A stretch of 64,000 nt of DNA. Origin: Flavobacterium ichthyis (GTDB lineage Bacteria > Bacteroidota > Bacteroidia > Flavobacteriales > Flavobacteriaceae). The notes under the pieces were generated by a model. It saw nothing but the letters and a program-made list of their open reading frames with translations. It ran no database searches and was not told the DNA's origin. Positions 1 through 10,230 of this stretch are shown here, in pieces; the stretch's first letter is position 1, and every line of letters starts with the position of its first letter. Position numbers and translations under genes: made by a program. The DNA lies in contig NZ_JAABLM010000004.1 of NCBI RefSeq assembly GCF_009915155.1, positions 1 through 64,000 on the forward strand. The letters are read 5' to 3'.

Positions 1-2
1 TC

Positions 3-156
3 GTTGCAGCAGCGATTGAAGTGGAAAGCCCGGAGGCAGAAAAACTATTTTTTGTGCCCGGAAAAAACAGCGACCAGCGGAAGCTCGTTTTTTGGGCTAC
101 AAAAAAAGTTTTTTCTGCCGAGGACTTATAACGGAAAGCGCGACCGCTGCCCAAAT
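3..156 (+). repeat. Dispersed structured intergenic repeat, copy A
   Basis: Nearly the same sequence recurs at 30450-30605. Both copies have left flank GATTGAAGTGGAAAGCCCGG, an A/T-rich stem (ACTATTTTTTGT against ACAAAAAAAGT), an inner GCCC/GGGC stem, and right flank CGGAAAGCGCGACC. The loop at 69-86 is the exact reverse complement of 45332-45349 and differs by one base from the reverse complement of 52443-52460. An open frame runs from 92 into the next gene, but its first 38 codons lie in or just after this repeat and are not treated as coding. Confidence 0.85.
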
Positions 157-205
157 GATTGCTGTAATTTTTAATTTGATTGATGTAAAAGGTGGGTTGG
201 GTTTT

Positions 206-421
206 ATGCGTAAATTTGGTGTAAAATCAATCATTATGAAACATTTAGAAGATAAAAATTTGCGTGAGAAATCAGCAAGTGAAAAGGAAAGTGAAGCGCT
301 AATTGAGCAATATAAGTTGAACGACGAGGCGTTTAGAAAGAGTAGCAAAGAGGATTTTGTGGAAACGGTTTCGAAGTTTCACCACGAGGATGAAAGAAAA
401 TCAACGGACAAAAAGCAATAA
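206..421 (+). CDS. Small hypothetical protein (71 aa)
   Basis: I do not recognise the family. The frame is open from 92, but that part overlaps the dispersed repeat, so the ATG at 206 is preferred. The product is 71 aa, very rich in Lys and Glu, with no signal peptide or membrane segment; it is probably a soluble, mostly helical protein ending in a charged tail. It faces the GH97 gene convergently and shares the terminator hairpin at 424-444. Whether it is translated is uncertain. The charged composition and stop just before a terminator favour a real gene. Confidence 0.45.
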   Translation: MRKFGVKSIIMKHLEDKNLREKSASEKESEALIEQYKLNDEAFRKSSKEDFVETVSKFHHEDERKSTDKKQ

Positions 422-423
422 AA

Positions 424-444
424 AAGGCTCCTTTTGGGAGCCTT
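424..444. terminator. Bidirectional terminator between the small gene and GH97
   Basis: Stem AAGGCTCC (424-431) pairs with GGAGCCTT (437-444) around a 5-nt loop. An A run just before it gives a U run on the minus strand, so it best fits termination of the GH97 gene. Confidence 0.75.
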
Positions 445-447
445 AAA

Positions 448-2646
<2,199 letters not shown>

Positions 2647-2727
2647 TTATAGTAAATAATTTTGTTGAAAAATATTTCCAAACTAAAATTCAACCGGAAG
2701 ATTTTTTCCCAACTTAATCATAAGTAA

Positions 2728-2735
2728 TATCTTTG
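2728..2735 (+). promoter_or_regulatory. -7 box TATCTTTG before the CDF transporter
   Basis: Exact match to the Bacteroidota -7 consensus TAnnTTTG, ending 11 bp before the GTG start of the transporter, so the leader would be very short. No clear -33 TTG was seen. Confidence 0.55.
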
Positions 2736-2746
2736 TAAAAAAAGAA

Positions 2747-3622
2747 GTGACGAACGCACATCAAAAAGCAGCAAAAACCGCTTGGTTTAGTATAATTGGC
2801 AACACATTATTGGCTTTAATAAAATATTTTTCGGGCGTTTTTGGAAATTCTTATGCTTTAATCGCTGACGCAATTGAATCTACTTCGGATATTTTTTCTT
2901 CCTTTTTAGTGTTATTTGGAATAAAATACGCCAGCCGTCCTGCAGATGACAATCATCCGTACGGTCATGGAAGAGTAGAGCCGTTAATGACCTTTTTGGT
3001 AGTGGGATTTTTAATTGTTTCGGCTACAATTATTGCGTATGAAAGTATTTTAAATATTAAAACACCACATGATCCGCCGGAAGTTTGGACTTTAATTGTA
3101 CTGGGGATAATTATTTTATGGAAAGAGATTTCTTACAGAATTGTTATCAAAAAAAGTAAAGAAATCAATAGTAGCTCTTTAAAAGCAGATGCTTGGCATC
3201 ACCGGAGTGATGCAATTACATCAGTTGCTGCATTCATAGGAATAAGCATTGCGGTCTTTTTTGGAAAAGGATATGAAGCTGCAGATGATTGGGCAGCATT
3301 GTTAGCATCTGGGTTTATTTTATTTAATTGTTATAAAATTTTTCGGCCTGCTTTAAGCGAAATTATGGACGAACACCTCTATGACGATTTAATCCATGAA
3401 ATACGCAGGATTGCGTTAGAAGTGGACGGGATTTTAGATACAGAAAAATGTTTTATACGCAAGGCCGGCATGAATTATCATGTAGAACTTCATGCTATTG
3501 TAAACGGAAAAATTTCGGTGAAAGATGGGCATTGGTTGGCACATAAACTCGAGGATCACTTGCGATTAAAACTGCCAGAATTGGGTCACGTTTTGGTACA
3601 TGTTGAACCAGATGTTTATTGA
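2747..3622 (+). CDS. Cation diffusion facilitator family transporter
   Basis: 291 aa inner-membrane protein of the CDF family, which exports divalent metals (Zn, Fe, Mn, Cd) in exchange for protons. About six membrane segments are visible in the first 200 residues. Metal-site motifs are DAIESTSD near residue 41 and WHHRSD in the fifth helix; HPYGHGR follows the second helix. The C-terminal 85 residues form the usual cytoplasmic metal-binding domain, with HVELHAIV and GHVLVHVEP. The start is GTG at 2747, chosen because a TAnnTTTG box lies just upstream and no better ATG exists. Metal specificity cannot be read from the sequence. It ends 11 bp from the convergent MscS gene. Confidence 0.9.
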   Translation: MTNAHQKAAKTAWFSIIGNTLLALIKYFSGVFGNSYALIADAIESTSDIFSSFLVLFGIKYASRPADDNHPYGHGRVEPLMTFLVVGFLIVSATIIAYESILNIKTPHDPPEVWTLIVLGIIILWKEISYRIVIKKSKEINSSSLKADAWHHRSDAITSVAAFIGISIAVFFGKGYEAADDWAALLASGFILFNCYKIFRPALSEIMDEHLYDDLIHEIRRIALEVDGILDTEKCFIRKAGMNYHVELHAIVNGKISVKDGHWLAHKLEDHLRLKLPELGHVLVHVEPDVY

Positions 3623-3633
3623 TTAAAATTTTT

Positions 3634-4524
3634 TTATCTGGGTATATTTAGTTTAATTTCGTCTAAAGATTTTCCGCCTTTGATTCCGAAATCTAATGTG
3701 CGAATCGGGAATGGAATCGAAATGCCGTTTGCATCATACGCTTTTTTAATAGCAATAATGGCTTTATTTCCAATTGCTAAATAAGAGGGTTGTTCGGGTG
3801 TGTTAATCCATATTCTAACGGTATAATTTATGGAACTATCACCAAATTCGGTATAAAACATAGAGGTTTCGTCAATGTCTGACAAGCCTTCCATATTTTT
3901 CAATGCATCTAATGTAATTTGTTGAACGCGTTCTAAATCTTCTCCGTAAGAAACTCCCACACTTAAATCAAACCGCCGTTTTCCCAACATCGAATAATTT
4001 TCGATAGGATTTTGAAAAACATTTTTATTCGGGATAATCACCATTTGTCCTTGAAACGTCATTAATACCGTGTCACGTAAGTTTATTTCAATGACTTTTC
4101 CCATGTAATCACTAATTTTTACAATTTGACCAATTGCAATTGGTCTTCTAAAAGAAATAAAAATCCCTGAGATAAAATTAGCGGCAATATCTTGGAACGC
4201 AAATGCCAATGCTAATCCAATTATTCCAGCACCCGCAAGAATTGATGTTACGGCTTTGTCTAGTTTTAAAATGCTTAACGCAATGAAAAACGAAATTCCG
4301 ATTAAGGTAAAATGAACAATTGAGGTGAATAAGTTGGTAAGTGTTGGATTAGGCGAAACTTTCGATAATAATTTGGCGATGAAGTTTTTTAAAATTTTTG
4401 AAAGGAAAAGTCCCAAAACTAAAACCGTGGCTGCCAAAGCGATGTTGGGTAACATTCTGATGAAATCATCTGCCCAATTGATTAATTTTTCAGAGATTAA
4501 ATCGTACATTTTTTCGAAATCCAT
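3634..4524 (-). CDS. MscS-family small-conductance mechanosensitive channel
   Basis: 296 aa inner-membrane protein that should release solutes on hypo-osmotic shock. Residues about 20-115 hold three membrane segments. The third is the pore helix with the Ala/Gly-rich stretch AGAGIIGLALAFAFQD, typical of MscS. It is followed by the conserved beta domain (FRRPIAIGQIVKI, VIIPNKNVF) and the C-terminal alpha/beta domain with DFGIKGG near the end. Length and order match E. coli MscS closely. It is transcribed alone, convergent with the CDF gene. Confidence 0.92.
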   Translation of the reverse strand: MDFEKMYDLISEKLINWADDFIRMLPNIALAATVLVLGLFLSKILKNFIAKLLSKVSPNPTLTNLFTSIVHFTLIGISFFIALSILKLDKAVTSILAGAGIIGLALAFAFQDIAANFISGIFISFRRPIAIGQIVKISDYMGKVIEINLRDTVLMTFQGQMVIIPNKNVFQNPIENYSMLGKRRFDLSVGVSYGEDLERVQQITLDALKNMEGLSDIDETSMFYTEFGDSSINYTVRIWINTPEQPSYLAIGNKAIIAIKKAYDANGISIPFPIRTLDFGIKGGKSLDEIKLNIPR

Positions 4525-4795
4525 GCGTATAATTTTTTTTTAAGCTTATTGAAAGGTGATAAGTTACGAAAAATTTCGGCAAAATAAAACGGCAATTTTT
4601 TTTTTAAATCCAAAAAAAAAGCTCCAGATTTTTCTGAATATTTCTTTTAATTGGGTTTAAATCTCATTCTCAAAAAGTGTTTTATACTTCAAATCCAAAA
4701 GAAGCAAACTATAAAATTTTCATCTCAAAAAATGAGTATGAGGCTGTTGATTTGGCAAATATATTATATAAGATATTCATAACTCATTACGTCTG

Positions 4796-5389
4796 TCATA
4801 ACAAATTATCATTTATACTTTCTATTTCTAAAATCGTTCCTTGCTCATTTTCATTAGCATCTTCAAACCAATATTTATTTTTTATATCTGTAAAATATTC
4901 TCTGTCTTCTTCAAATGGAAGCGTTAGTTGTCTTGCTTCTAAATCAGAATATTGAGACCAGTCTGTTTCAAGAAAAATCCATTGTTTTTCTCCTTTCTTT
5001 TTTGTTTTTAAAGTAAGTTTAGAACCTAATAAATCAACTGCAAATCGTCCAATACCTTTTTTACCTACAACTTTTCTATTATAAGGTTCTGGAGATGTCC
5101 TCTCTCTTCTTTTGCTACTTGTTCCTATGACCATCCATTTGTTTTTGAGGTCATTTAACTCCATTCCCAAACCATCATCTTTTATGATAATTTTTGATTT
5201 TTTACTTCTCGGATTAACATCTGTAAACTCTACTTCAACTCTGTCTGCATTAGCATCATATGAATTCTTTACTATTTCAAATAATGCAGTAATCCTGTCA
5301 GTTATAAGTTCTCTACCTAAAAGCCGATAAGAACTAACGTCAAAATTGAAGTTCAGGTAATTTATTTGAGTTTGATTTGGTTTGCTCAT
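4796..5389 (-). pseudogene. 3'-truncated GHKL-type ATPase next to DNA methyltransferase
   Basis: 197 aa. The N-terminal half of a GHKL (HSP90/MutL/histidine-kinase fold) ATPase is intact: N-box with E38, N42 and D45, G1 box DDGLGM (71-76), and G2 box GKKGIG (109-114). The frame then stops after the strand GTILEIESIND. In related ATP-binding proteins, as I recall them, this leads into an L-R-D-x-W segment and several hundred more residues. Neither other minus-strand frame restores that sequence in 4525-4795, so I infer a deletion, not a frameshift. Its start overlaps the methyltransferase end by 50 bp, so it was co-translated with it. A functional short form cannot be excluded. Confidence 0.7.
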
Positions 5390-6452
5390 TCAACTTTTCT
5401 TTAGTTAATTTAATTATCTGGTCAAATATTGCTTTTGCCAATAAAGGTGGAACGGCATTTCCTATTTGTTGCTGTTGCTCTGACAATGTCCCCTTGAAAA
5501 CAAAGTCATCTGGAAAACTTTGTATTCGTGCTGCTTCTCTTACTGATAATCCTCTATTTTCAAAAGGATGTATTAGCATATTCTTTCTGTAATTTGCTAT
5601 TACCACAGATGGTTGTTCTGGATGTAATCTCCTATAAATACCGCTATGACAATTCGATATATTACTGTAATTGGTCATTAGTTCAGGAGGTATTGATTGC
5701 CAATTTTCTCCAACACCAATATACCTATAACGCTCAATTACATAATCCTTATTTCTTGACACATAATTTTGAGTAGCTATTTTCGAGTTTTCTCTCATTA
5801 ATTTAGCATATTCACTAACGCCACCTTTTTTATATGGTAATTCATCTGTTAAAGTACCATTTTGTAGAGATGGTAAATCACTAATGGCTTGCTTGATGTT
5901 TACCTTTTTTTTATGTTTTTCAGGGAATGTAAAATCAACATCTAACATATTACCAACCATAAAAAACCTATTTCTCTTTTGAGGAACTCCATAATCGGAA
6001 GCAAGTAATACTCCGTCATTGATTTTATATCCTAACTCTTTAAATCGCTCCCTTAATTCTGATAAAACTTTTCCTTTTCCGAAAGACACTATACCCTCAA
6101 CATTCTCAAAGACAAACCAAGTCGGCTTTAACTCATCAACAAGTCTAATAAATTCATTAAAAAGGCTATTGTTAGAATTATCCTCATTTCGTGTTTTCGT
6201 ATTAGATATAGAAAAACCCTGACACGGCGGACCCCCAAACAGAGCAAAATAATCCTTTTTAGTGCTTAAAAGAGTACTATTAACTTTTTTTATATCATCA
6301 CATATAACGTCTGTTTCTGGATGATTGGCTTTAAAAGTATTAGCCGCAGATTGATTGTTTTCAACAGCAATATCAATTTCTATTCCTGCCATAATCGCTC
6401 CTAAACTCATACCTCCAGCACCACTAAAAATATCTATTGCATTAAATCTCAT
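5340..6452 (-). CDS. C5-cytosine-specific DNA methyltransferase
   Basis: 370 aa enzyme that transfers a methyl group from S-adenosylmethionine to cytosine C5 in DNA. Motif order is canonical: I DIFSGAGG (7-14), IV GGPPCQGFS with catalytic Cys77, VI FENVEG (115-120), VIII QKRNR (158-162), a target-recognition region of roughly 130 residues, IX REAARIQSFP, and X QIGNAVPP. It follows the HTH gene by 3 bp and overlaps the truncated ATPase gene, so all three form one minus-strand operon. No restriction endonuclease is visible nearby, so it is either an orphan methylase or the survivor of a decayed system. Target sequence unknown. Confidence 0.95.
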   Translation of the reverse strand: MRFNAIDIFSGAGGMSLGAIMAGIEIDIAVENNQSAANTFKANHPETDVICDDIKKVNSTLLSTKKDYFALFGGPPCQGFSISNTKTRNEDNSNNSLFNEFIRLVDELKPTWFVFENVEGIVSFGKGKVLSELRERFKELGYKINDGVLLASDYGVPQKRNRFFMVGNMLDVDFTFPEKHKKKVNIKQAISDLPSLQNGTLTDELPYKKGGVSEYAKLMRENSKIATQNYVSRNKDYVIERYRYIGVGENWQSIPPELMTNYSNISNCHSGIYRRLHPEQPSVVIANYRKNMLIHPFENRGLSVREAARIQSFPDDFVFKGTLSEQQQQIGNAVPPLLAKAIFDQIIKLTKEKLNEQTKSNSNKLPELQF

Positions 6453-6455
6453 AAA

Positions 6456-6665
6456 TTAAAAATTTATCTCAATTTTTCCACCAAGTCCTTTTTCGACAAC
6501 TTCTATTAATGTTTGAACTTTAATGTTATTTCCGTTTTCTCCCTCTATCTTAGAGATATAACTCCTCTTTTTACCAACTTTTTGAGCTAACTGTTCTTGG
6601 GTTAAACATTTCTGCTCTCTGGCTTCTTTCAACATTTCTCCAATATTTTTGCCTGATATTTTCAT
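6456..6665 (-). CDS. XRE-family HTH regulator, probable controller of the methylase operon
   Basis: 69 aa, almost entirely one lambda-repressor-like helix-turn-helix; the recognition region is LTQEQLAQKVGKKRSYISKIE. Size and position (first gene, 3 bp before a methyltransferase) resemble the controller proteins that time restriction-modification expression. A perfect 8-bp inverted repeat lies 20-45 bp upstream, overlapping the expected transcription start, which fits autoregulation. HTH assignment is firm; the controller role is inferred. It could instead be an antitoxin-like HTH, but the usual toxin partner is absent. Confidence 0.85.
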   Translation of the reverse strand: MKISGKNIGEMLKEAREQKCLTQEQLAQKVGKKRSYISKIEGENGNNIKVQTLIEVVEKGLGGKIEINF

Positions 6666-6684
6666 AGTAAAAATTTAAGAATAG

Positions 6685-6719
6685 AACTTCATTTATATTA
6701 TTATGAAGTTACAAATGTA
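6685..6719 (-). promoter_or_regulatory. Promoter and candidate operator of the HTH-methylase operon
   Basis: On the minus strand, TACATTTG (6719-6712) matches TAnnTTTG. Immediately downstream is a perfect inverted repeat: AACTTCAT at 6685-6692 and ATGAAGTT at 6703-6710, with a 10-bp spacer. The repeat covers the expected transcription start, a natural position for repression by the HTH protein. Confidence 0.6.
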
Positions 6720-6944
6720 ATTTAAAAGTTGCAATTAAAAAAATATCATTGATTTGAAAGATTAATCTTAAAATAAAAAAACTAACTGTAATTATTTCAT
6801 TAATTTACTCAACTACCCAATAATGAATATCAAAGAAGTAATAAGGATTATTGTACTTAAATAAGAAATTGGGAATCTCTCGGGAATTTTTAAAACAAAA
6901 AACCCGTAACTACTTTATTATAAGTTTGTTACGGATTTTCTTTG

Positions 6945-7017
6945 TAGCGGGAACAGGACTCGAACCTGTGACCTTCGGGTTATGAGCCCGACGAGCTGCC
7001 TACTGCTCTATCCCGCG
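6945..7017 (-). tRNA. Initiator tRNA-fMet (CAT)
   Basis: 73 nt, no encoded CCA. The anticodon is CAT. The anticodon stem has the three consecutive G-C pairs of initiator tRNAs (GGG/CCC), and position 1 is C facing a T, so the 1:72 pair is mismatched, another initiator hallmark. It lies between the methyltransferase island and era, on the same strand as the island. Confidence 0.93.
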
Positions 7018-7108
7018 ATGTTTCGAGTGCAAATATACAACCATTATTCGTTTCTGCAAACGTTTTTACGAAAAAAATCTTTTATTTTCGCTATTGGGCT
7101 GATATGAC

Positions 7109-7116
7109 TACCTTTG
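7109..7116 (+). promoter_or_regulatory. -7 box TACCTTTG before era
   Basis: Exact TAnnTTTG match 18 bp before the ATG at 7135. It overlaps the alternative TTG start at 7114, which argues that translation begins at 7135. Confidence 0.6.
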
Positions 7117-7134
7117 CATCATAAAATATTTTTC

Positions 7135-8019
7135 ATGTCACATAAAGCAGGTTTCGTTAATATCATCGGAAATCCAAACGTAGGAAAATCGACCTTAATG
7201 AATGCATTCGTTGGGGAACGACTTTCTATCATCACATCTAAAGCACAAACAACACGTCATAGAATCCTTGGGATTGTTAATGGTAAAGATTTTCAAGTAG
7301 TTTTTTCCGACACTCCGGGAATCATTAAGCCTGCATATGAGTTGCAGGAATCGATGATGGATTTCGTAAAATCTGCTTTTGAAGATGCCGATGTTTTGAT
7401 TTATATGGTAGAAACCGGTGAAAAAGAATTAAAAGACGAGGCATTTTTCAATAAAATTATTCATGCAAAAATTCCGGTTTTATTATTGTTGAATAAAATT
7501 GATAAATCAAATCAGGAAGTTTTAGACGAGCAAATAGCCCTTTGGACCGCAAAAGTACCCAATGCACAGATTTTCCCAATTTCGGCATTAGAAAATTTTG
7601 GCGTACCTGAAGTTTTTGCAAAAATCGTTGAACTTTTACCACAATCGCCACCGTTTTATCCAAAAGATGCTCTAACAGACAAGCCCGAACGTTTTTTTGT
7701 AAACGAAATCATCCGTGAGAAAATTTTGCTGAATTACGACAAAGAAATTCCATATGCGGTAGAAATTGAAACCGAAGAATTTTTAGAGGACGAAAATATT
7801 ATCAGAATCAAAGCGGTGATTATGGTGGAAAGAGACACGCAAAAGGGGATTATCATTGGGCATAAAGGTTCGGCGATTAAACGAGTTGGTGTTCAGGCGA
7901 GGGAAGAAATGGAGAAATTTTTTGGTAAGCAAGTTCACATCGAAATGTTCGTAAAAGTAAATAAAGACTGGCGAAGCAATGCTTTTCAGTTGAGAAGATT
8001 TGGTTACAACAACAAATAA
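7135..8019 (+). CDS. era: GTPase Era
   Basis: 294 aa GTPase that binds 16S rRNA and assists assembly of the 30S ribosomal subunit. The P-loop GNPNVGKST is at 12-20, followed by switch II DTPG, NKID (G4) and SALENFGV (G5). A C-terminal KH domain has the GxxG loop HKGSAIKR. I use ATG 7135, not the TTG at 7114, because the promoter box overlaps the latter. Length matches Era (about 300 aa). The second GTPase, der, lies 650 bp downstream on the same strand but has its own promoter. Confidence 0.97.
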   Translation: MSHKAGFVNIIGNPNVGKSTLMNAFVGERLSIITSKAQTTRHRILGIVNGKDFQVVFSDTPGIIKPAYELQESMMDFVKSAFEDADVLIYMVETGEKELKDEAFFNKIIHAKIPVLLLLNKIDKSNQEVLDEQIALWTAKVPNAQIFPISALENFGVPEVFAKIVELLPQSPPFYPKDALTDKPERFFVNEIIREKILLNYDKEIPYAVEIETEEFLEDENIIRIKAVIMVERDTQKGIIIGHKGSAIKRVGVQAREEMEKFFGKQVHIEMFVKVNKDWRSNAFQLRRFGYNNK

Positions 8020-8514
8020 TTAATCAATAATTTTTTGGGCAACATTGAGGAGTTCACGCATTTGCTGAGCTCCTTTTTTTCTGTTTAAAATAGCAATTGC
8101 ATTAAGCAATAACAATCCATTTGCAATAGCAAACATCACGACCATATCAAATTTTATTGACGCGCCAACTGAGTGTTTTGAATATGCAATAACGCCAAAA
8201 AGAATAAAAAGAATTCCTAAAATAAAATGTAATCCGACAAAAGTTACCCATAAAAGTGGATTAGGACCAAATGTTCCTTTTACAAAAGTTTGTCCGTCTT
8301 TTGTAGCATCAAGTTCGAGATGAAGAGTTGGCGACCAAAATTCACGTTTGAGAGCGCCAATTCCCAGCCAAATATGATTCCCTGCCTCGCTAAATTTAAA
8401 ATTGATATTCTCATCAGATTTTAAATCGTGGTAGTTCCCCAGAATGTCCTGAATTTTTTTGGGCGAAAATCGGCTGAATTTAGGTCTCAATTTTATATTT
8501 TTTTCAAAATCCAT
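8020..8514 (-). CDS. Hypothetical membrane protein (164 aa)
   Basis: I do not recognise a named family. The first 80 residues are soluble (KLRPKFSRFSPKKIQDIL near the start), then two hydrophobic helices occupy about 86-110 and 120-142, ending in a short charged tail. It lies convergent with era, with no space between the stop codons. Proteins of this form are common as unnamed conserved genes in flavobacteria. Function unknown. Confidence 0.75.
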   Translation of the reverse strand: MDFEKNIKLRPKFSRFSPKKIQDILGNYHDLKSDENINFKFSEAGNHIWLGIGALKREFWSPTLHLELDATKDGQTFVKGTFGPNPLLWVTFVGLHFILGILFILFGVIAYSKHSVGASIKFDMVVMFAIANGLLLLNAIAILNRKKGAQQMRELLNVAQKIID

Positions 8515-8626
8515 CTCGATAGCTTTAACTGTAAATTTAAATTTTTATTTTCTTGGCATGTGCTAAATTTCCGTTAAACAATATTTGAAAGTTTAATTTC
8601 TGTTTATCCACACACTTTTACCGCTA

Positions 8627-8654
8627 TTGTCTTAATAAAAAAATGTTACCTTTG
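8627..8654 (+). promoter_or_regulatory. Promoter of der
   Basis: TTG at 8627-8629, a 17-bp spacer and TACCTTTG at 8647-8654 match the Bacteroidota -33/-7 promoter pattern, 21 bp before the ATG. Confidence 0.7.
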
Positions 8655-8675
8655 CACAATATTTGAAAAAAAGCT

Positions 8676-9986
8676 ATGAACAACATTGTTGCTATCGTCG
8701 GGAGACCAAATGTGGGTAAATCCACACTTTTCAACCGAATGATTAAAAGGAGGGAAGCAATTGTAGATTCGGTTTCGGGAGTAACCCGCGACAGAAACTA
8801 TGGGAAAAGCGAATGGAACGGAAAAGAATTTTCTGTAATTGATACCGGAGGTTATGTAAAAGGTTCGGATGATATTTTTGAGGGAGAAATCCGCAAACAA
8901 GTAGAATTAGCTATTGACGAAGCTGACGTAATTATTTTTGTGGTAGATGTAGAAGAAGGTATAACACCAATGGATGAAACCGTTGCCAAATTGTTGCGTC
9001 GCGTTACAAAGCCTGTGATTATGGCAGTTAACAAAGTGGACAACGCCATGCGCGAAAAAGATGCTGTAGAATTTTACAATCTTGGTTTGGGTGATTTTTA
9101 CACTTTTGCCGGAATTTCCGGAAGTGGAACAGGTGAATTACTCGATGCTTTGGTAGAAGCTTTCCCAGAAAAACCTGAGCCATCAGGAGAAGAAGAAGAG
9201 TTGCCACGTTTTGCGGTTGTAGGTCGTCCTAATGCTGGAAAGTCAAGCTTTATCAATGCGTTAATTGGAAAAGACAGGTATATTGTTACTGATATTGCCG
9301 GAACAACTCGTGACGCCATCGATACAAAATTTGACCGTTTTGGTTTTGAATTCAACCTGGTTGACACCGCAGGAATTCGCAGAAAAGCAAAGGTTAAAGA
9401 AGATTTAGAATTTTATTCGGTTATGCGTTCAGTGAGAGCCATTGAGCACGCTGATGTTTGTATTTTGATGATTGATGCCACGCGAGGATTTGAAGGGCAA
9501 GATCAAAATATTTTTTGGTTAGCCGAAAAAAACCGAAAAGGTGTAGTGATTTTGGTAAACAAATGGGATTTGGTTGAAAAGGACACCATGTCTGCCAAAC
9601 AGTACGAAGCAAAAATTAGAGAAGAAATTGCACCTTTTACGGATGTGCCAATTATCTTTATTTCGGCGTTAACCAAGCAAAGATTATTGAAGGCTTTGGA
9701 AGAAACCGTAAAAGTTTTTGAAAATAGAAAGCAACGCATTCCTACTTCAAAATTCAATGATCACATGTTGAAAATCATTGAAAATTATCCACCACCAGCA
9801 TTGAAAGGAAAGTACGTGAAAATTAAATTTTGCATGCAATTACCAACACCTACGCCACAGTTTGTGTTTTTTGCGAATTTGCCACAGTACGTGAAAGATC
9901 CTTATAAGCGTTTTTTAGAAAATAAAATTCGGGAAAACTGGGATTTAAAAGGTGTTCCAATTGATATTTACATCAGAGAAAAATAA
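8676..9986 (+). CDS. der: Ribosome-associated GTPase Der (EngA)
   Basis: 436 aa. Der has two tandem GTPase domains and acts in assembly of the 50S subunit. The first P-loop is GRPNVGKST (9-17) with DTGG and NKVD. The second, GRPNAGKSS near residue 184, has DTAG and NKWD. A C-terminal KH-like domain includes the conserved [14 protein letters not shown] and ends with IYIREK. Full length for the family. It is a single-gene unit with its own promoter and a strong terminator at 9991-10018. Confidence 0.98.
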   Translation: MNNIVAIVGRPNVGKSTLFNRMIKRREAIVDSVSGVTRDRNYGKSEWNGKEFSVIDTGGYVKGSDDIFEGEIRKQVELAIDEADVIIFVVDVEEGITPMDETVAKLLRRVTKPVIMAVNKVDNAMREKDAVEFYNLGLGDFYTFAGISGSGTGELLDALVEAFPEKPEPSGEEEELPRFAVVGRPNAGKSSFINALIGKDRYIVTDIAGTTRDAIDTKFDRFGFEFNLVDTAGIRRKAKVKEDLEFYSVMRSVRAIEHADVCILMIDATRGFEGQDQNIFWLAEKNRKGVVILVNKWDLVEKDTMSAKQYEAKIREEIAPFTDVPIIFISALTKQRLLKALEETVKVFENRKQRIPTSKFNDHMLKIIENYPPPALKGKYVKIKFCMQLPTPTPQFVFFANLPQYVKDPYKRFLENKIRENWDLKGVPIDIYIREK

Positions 9987-9990
9987 ACGA

Positions 9991-10018
9991 AAAACGAGCC
10001 GTAAAGCTCGTTTTTTTT
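9991..10018 (+). terminator. Terminator of der
   Basis: AAAACGAGC pairs with GCTCGTTTT around CGTAAA and is followed by a run of T. Confidence 0.85.
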
Positions 10019-10230
10019 ATGATCAAAAGTCAATTTAATTTAATAGGTTGGTTTTCGTACCAATCTTTAAATTTTTCGGGTTATCAATTTTTTAGAAGAG
10101 CACGTGAGTCGTTTTCGATTTAAAAAAAAGTATTTTCTTGTTAAAACTATTGTAACAAATTTTAAAATTACATACTAATCTTATTATTTAGCAGTTATAT
10201 TTTCTTACAAACGATAACCCTATTCAACCC

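Noticed and set aside
92..205. Upstream extension of the small gene at 206
   Set aside because: These codons lie within or directly after the dispersed repeat, and the encoded stretch is repeat-derived.
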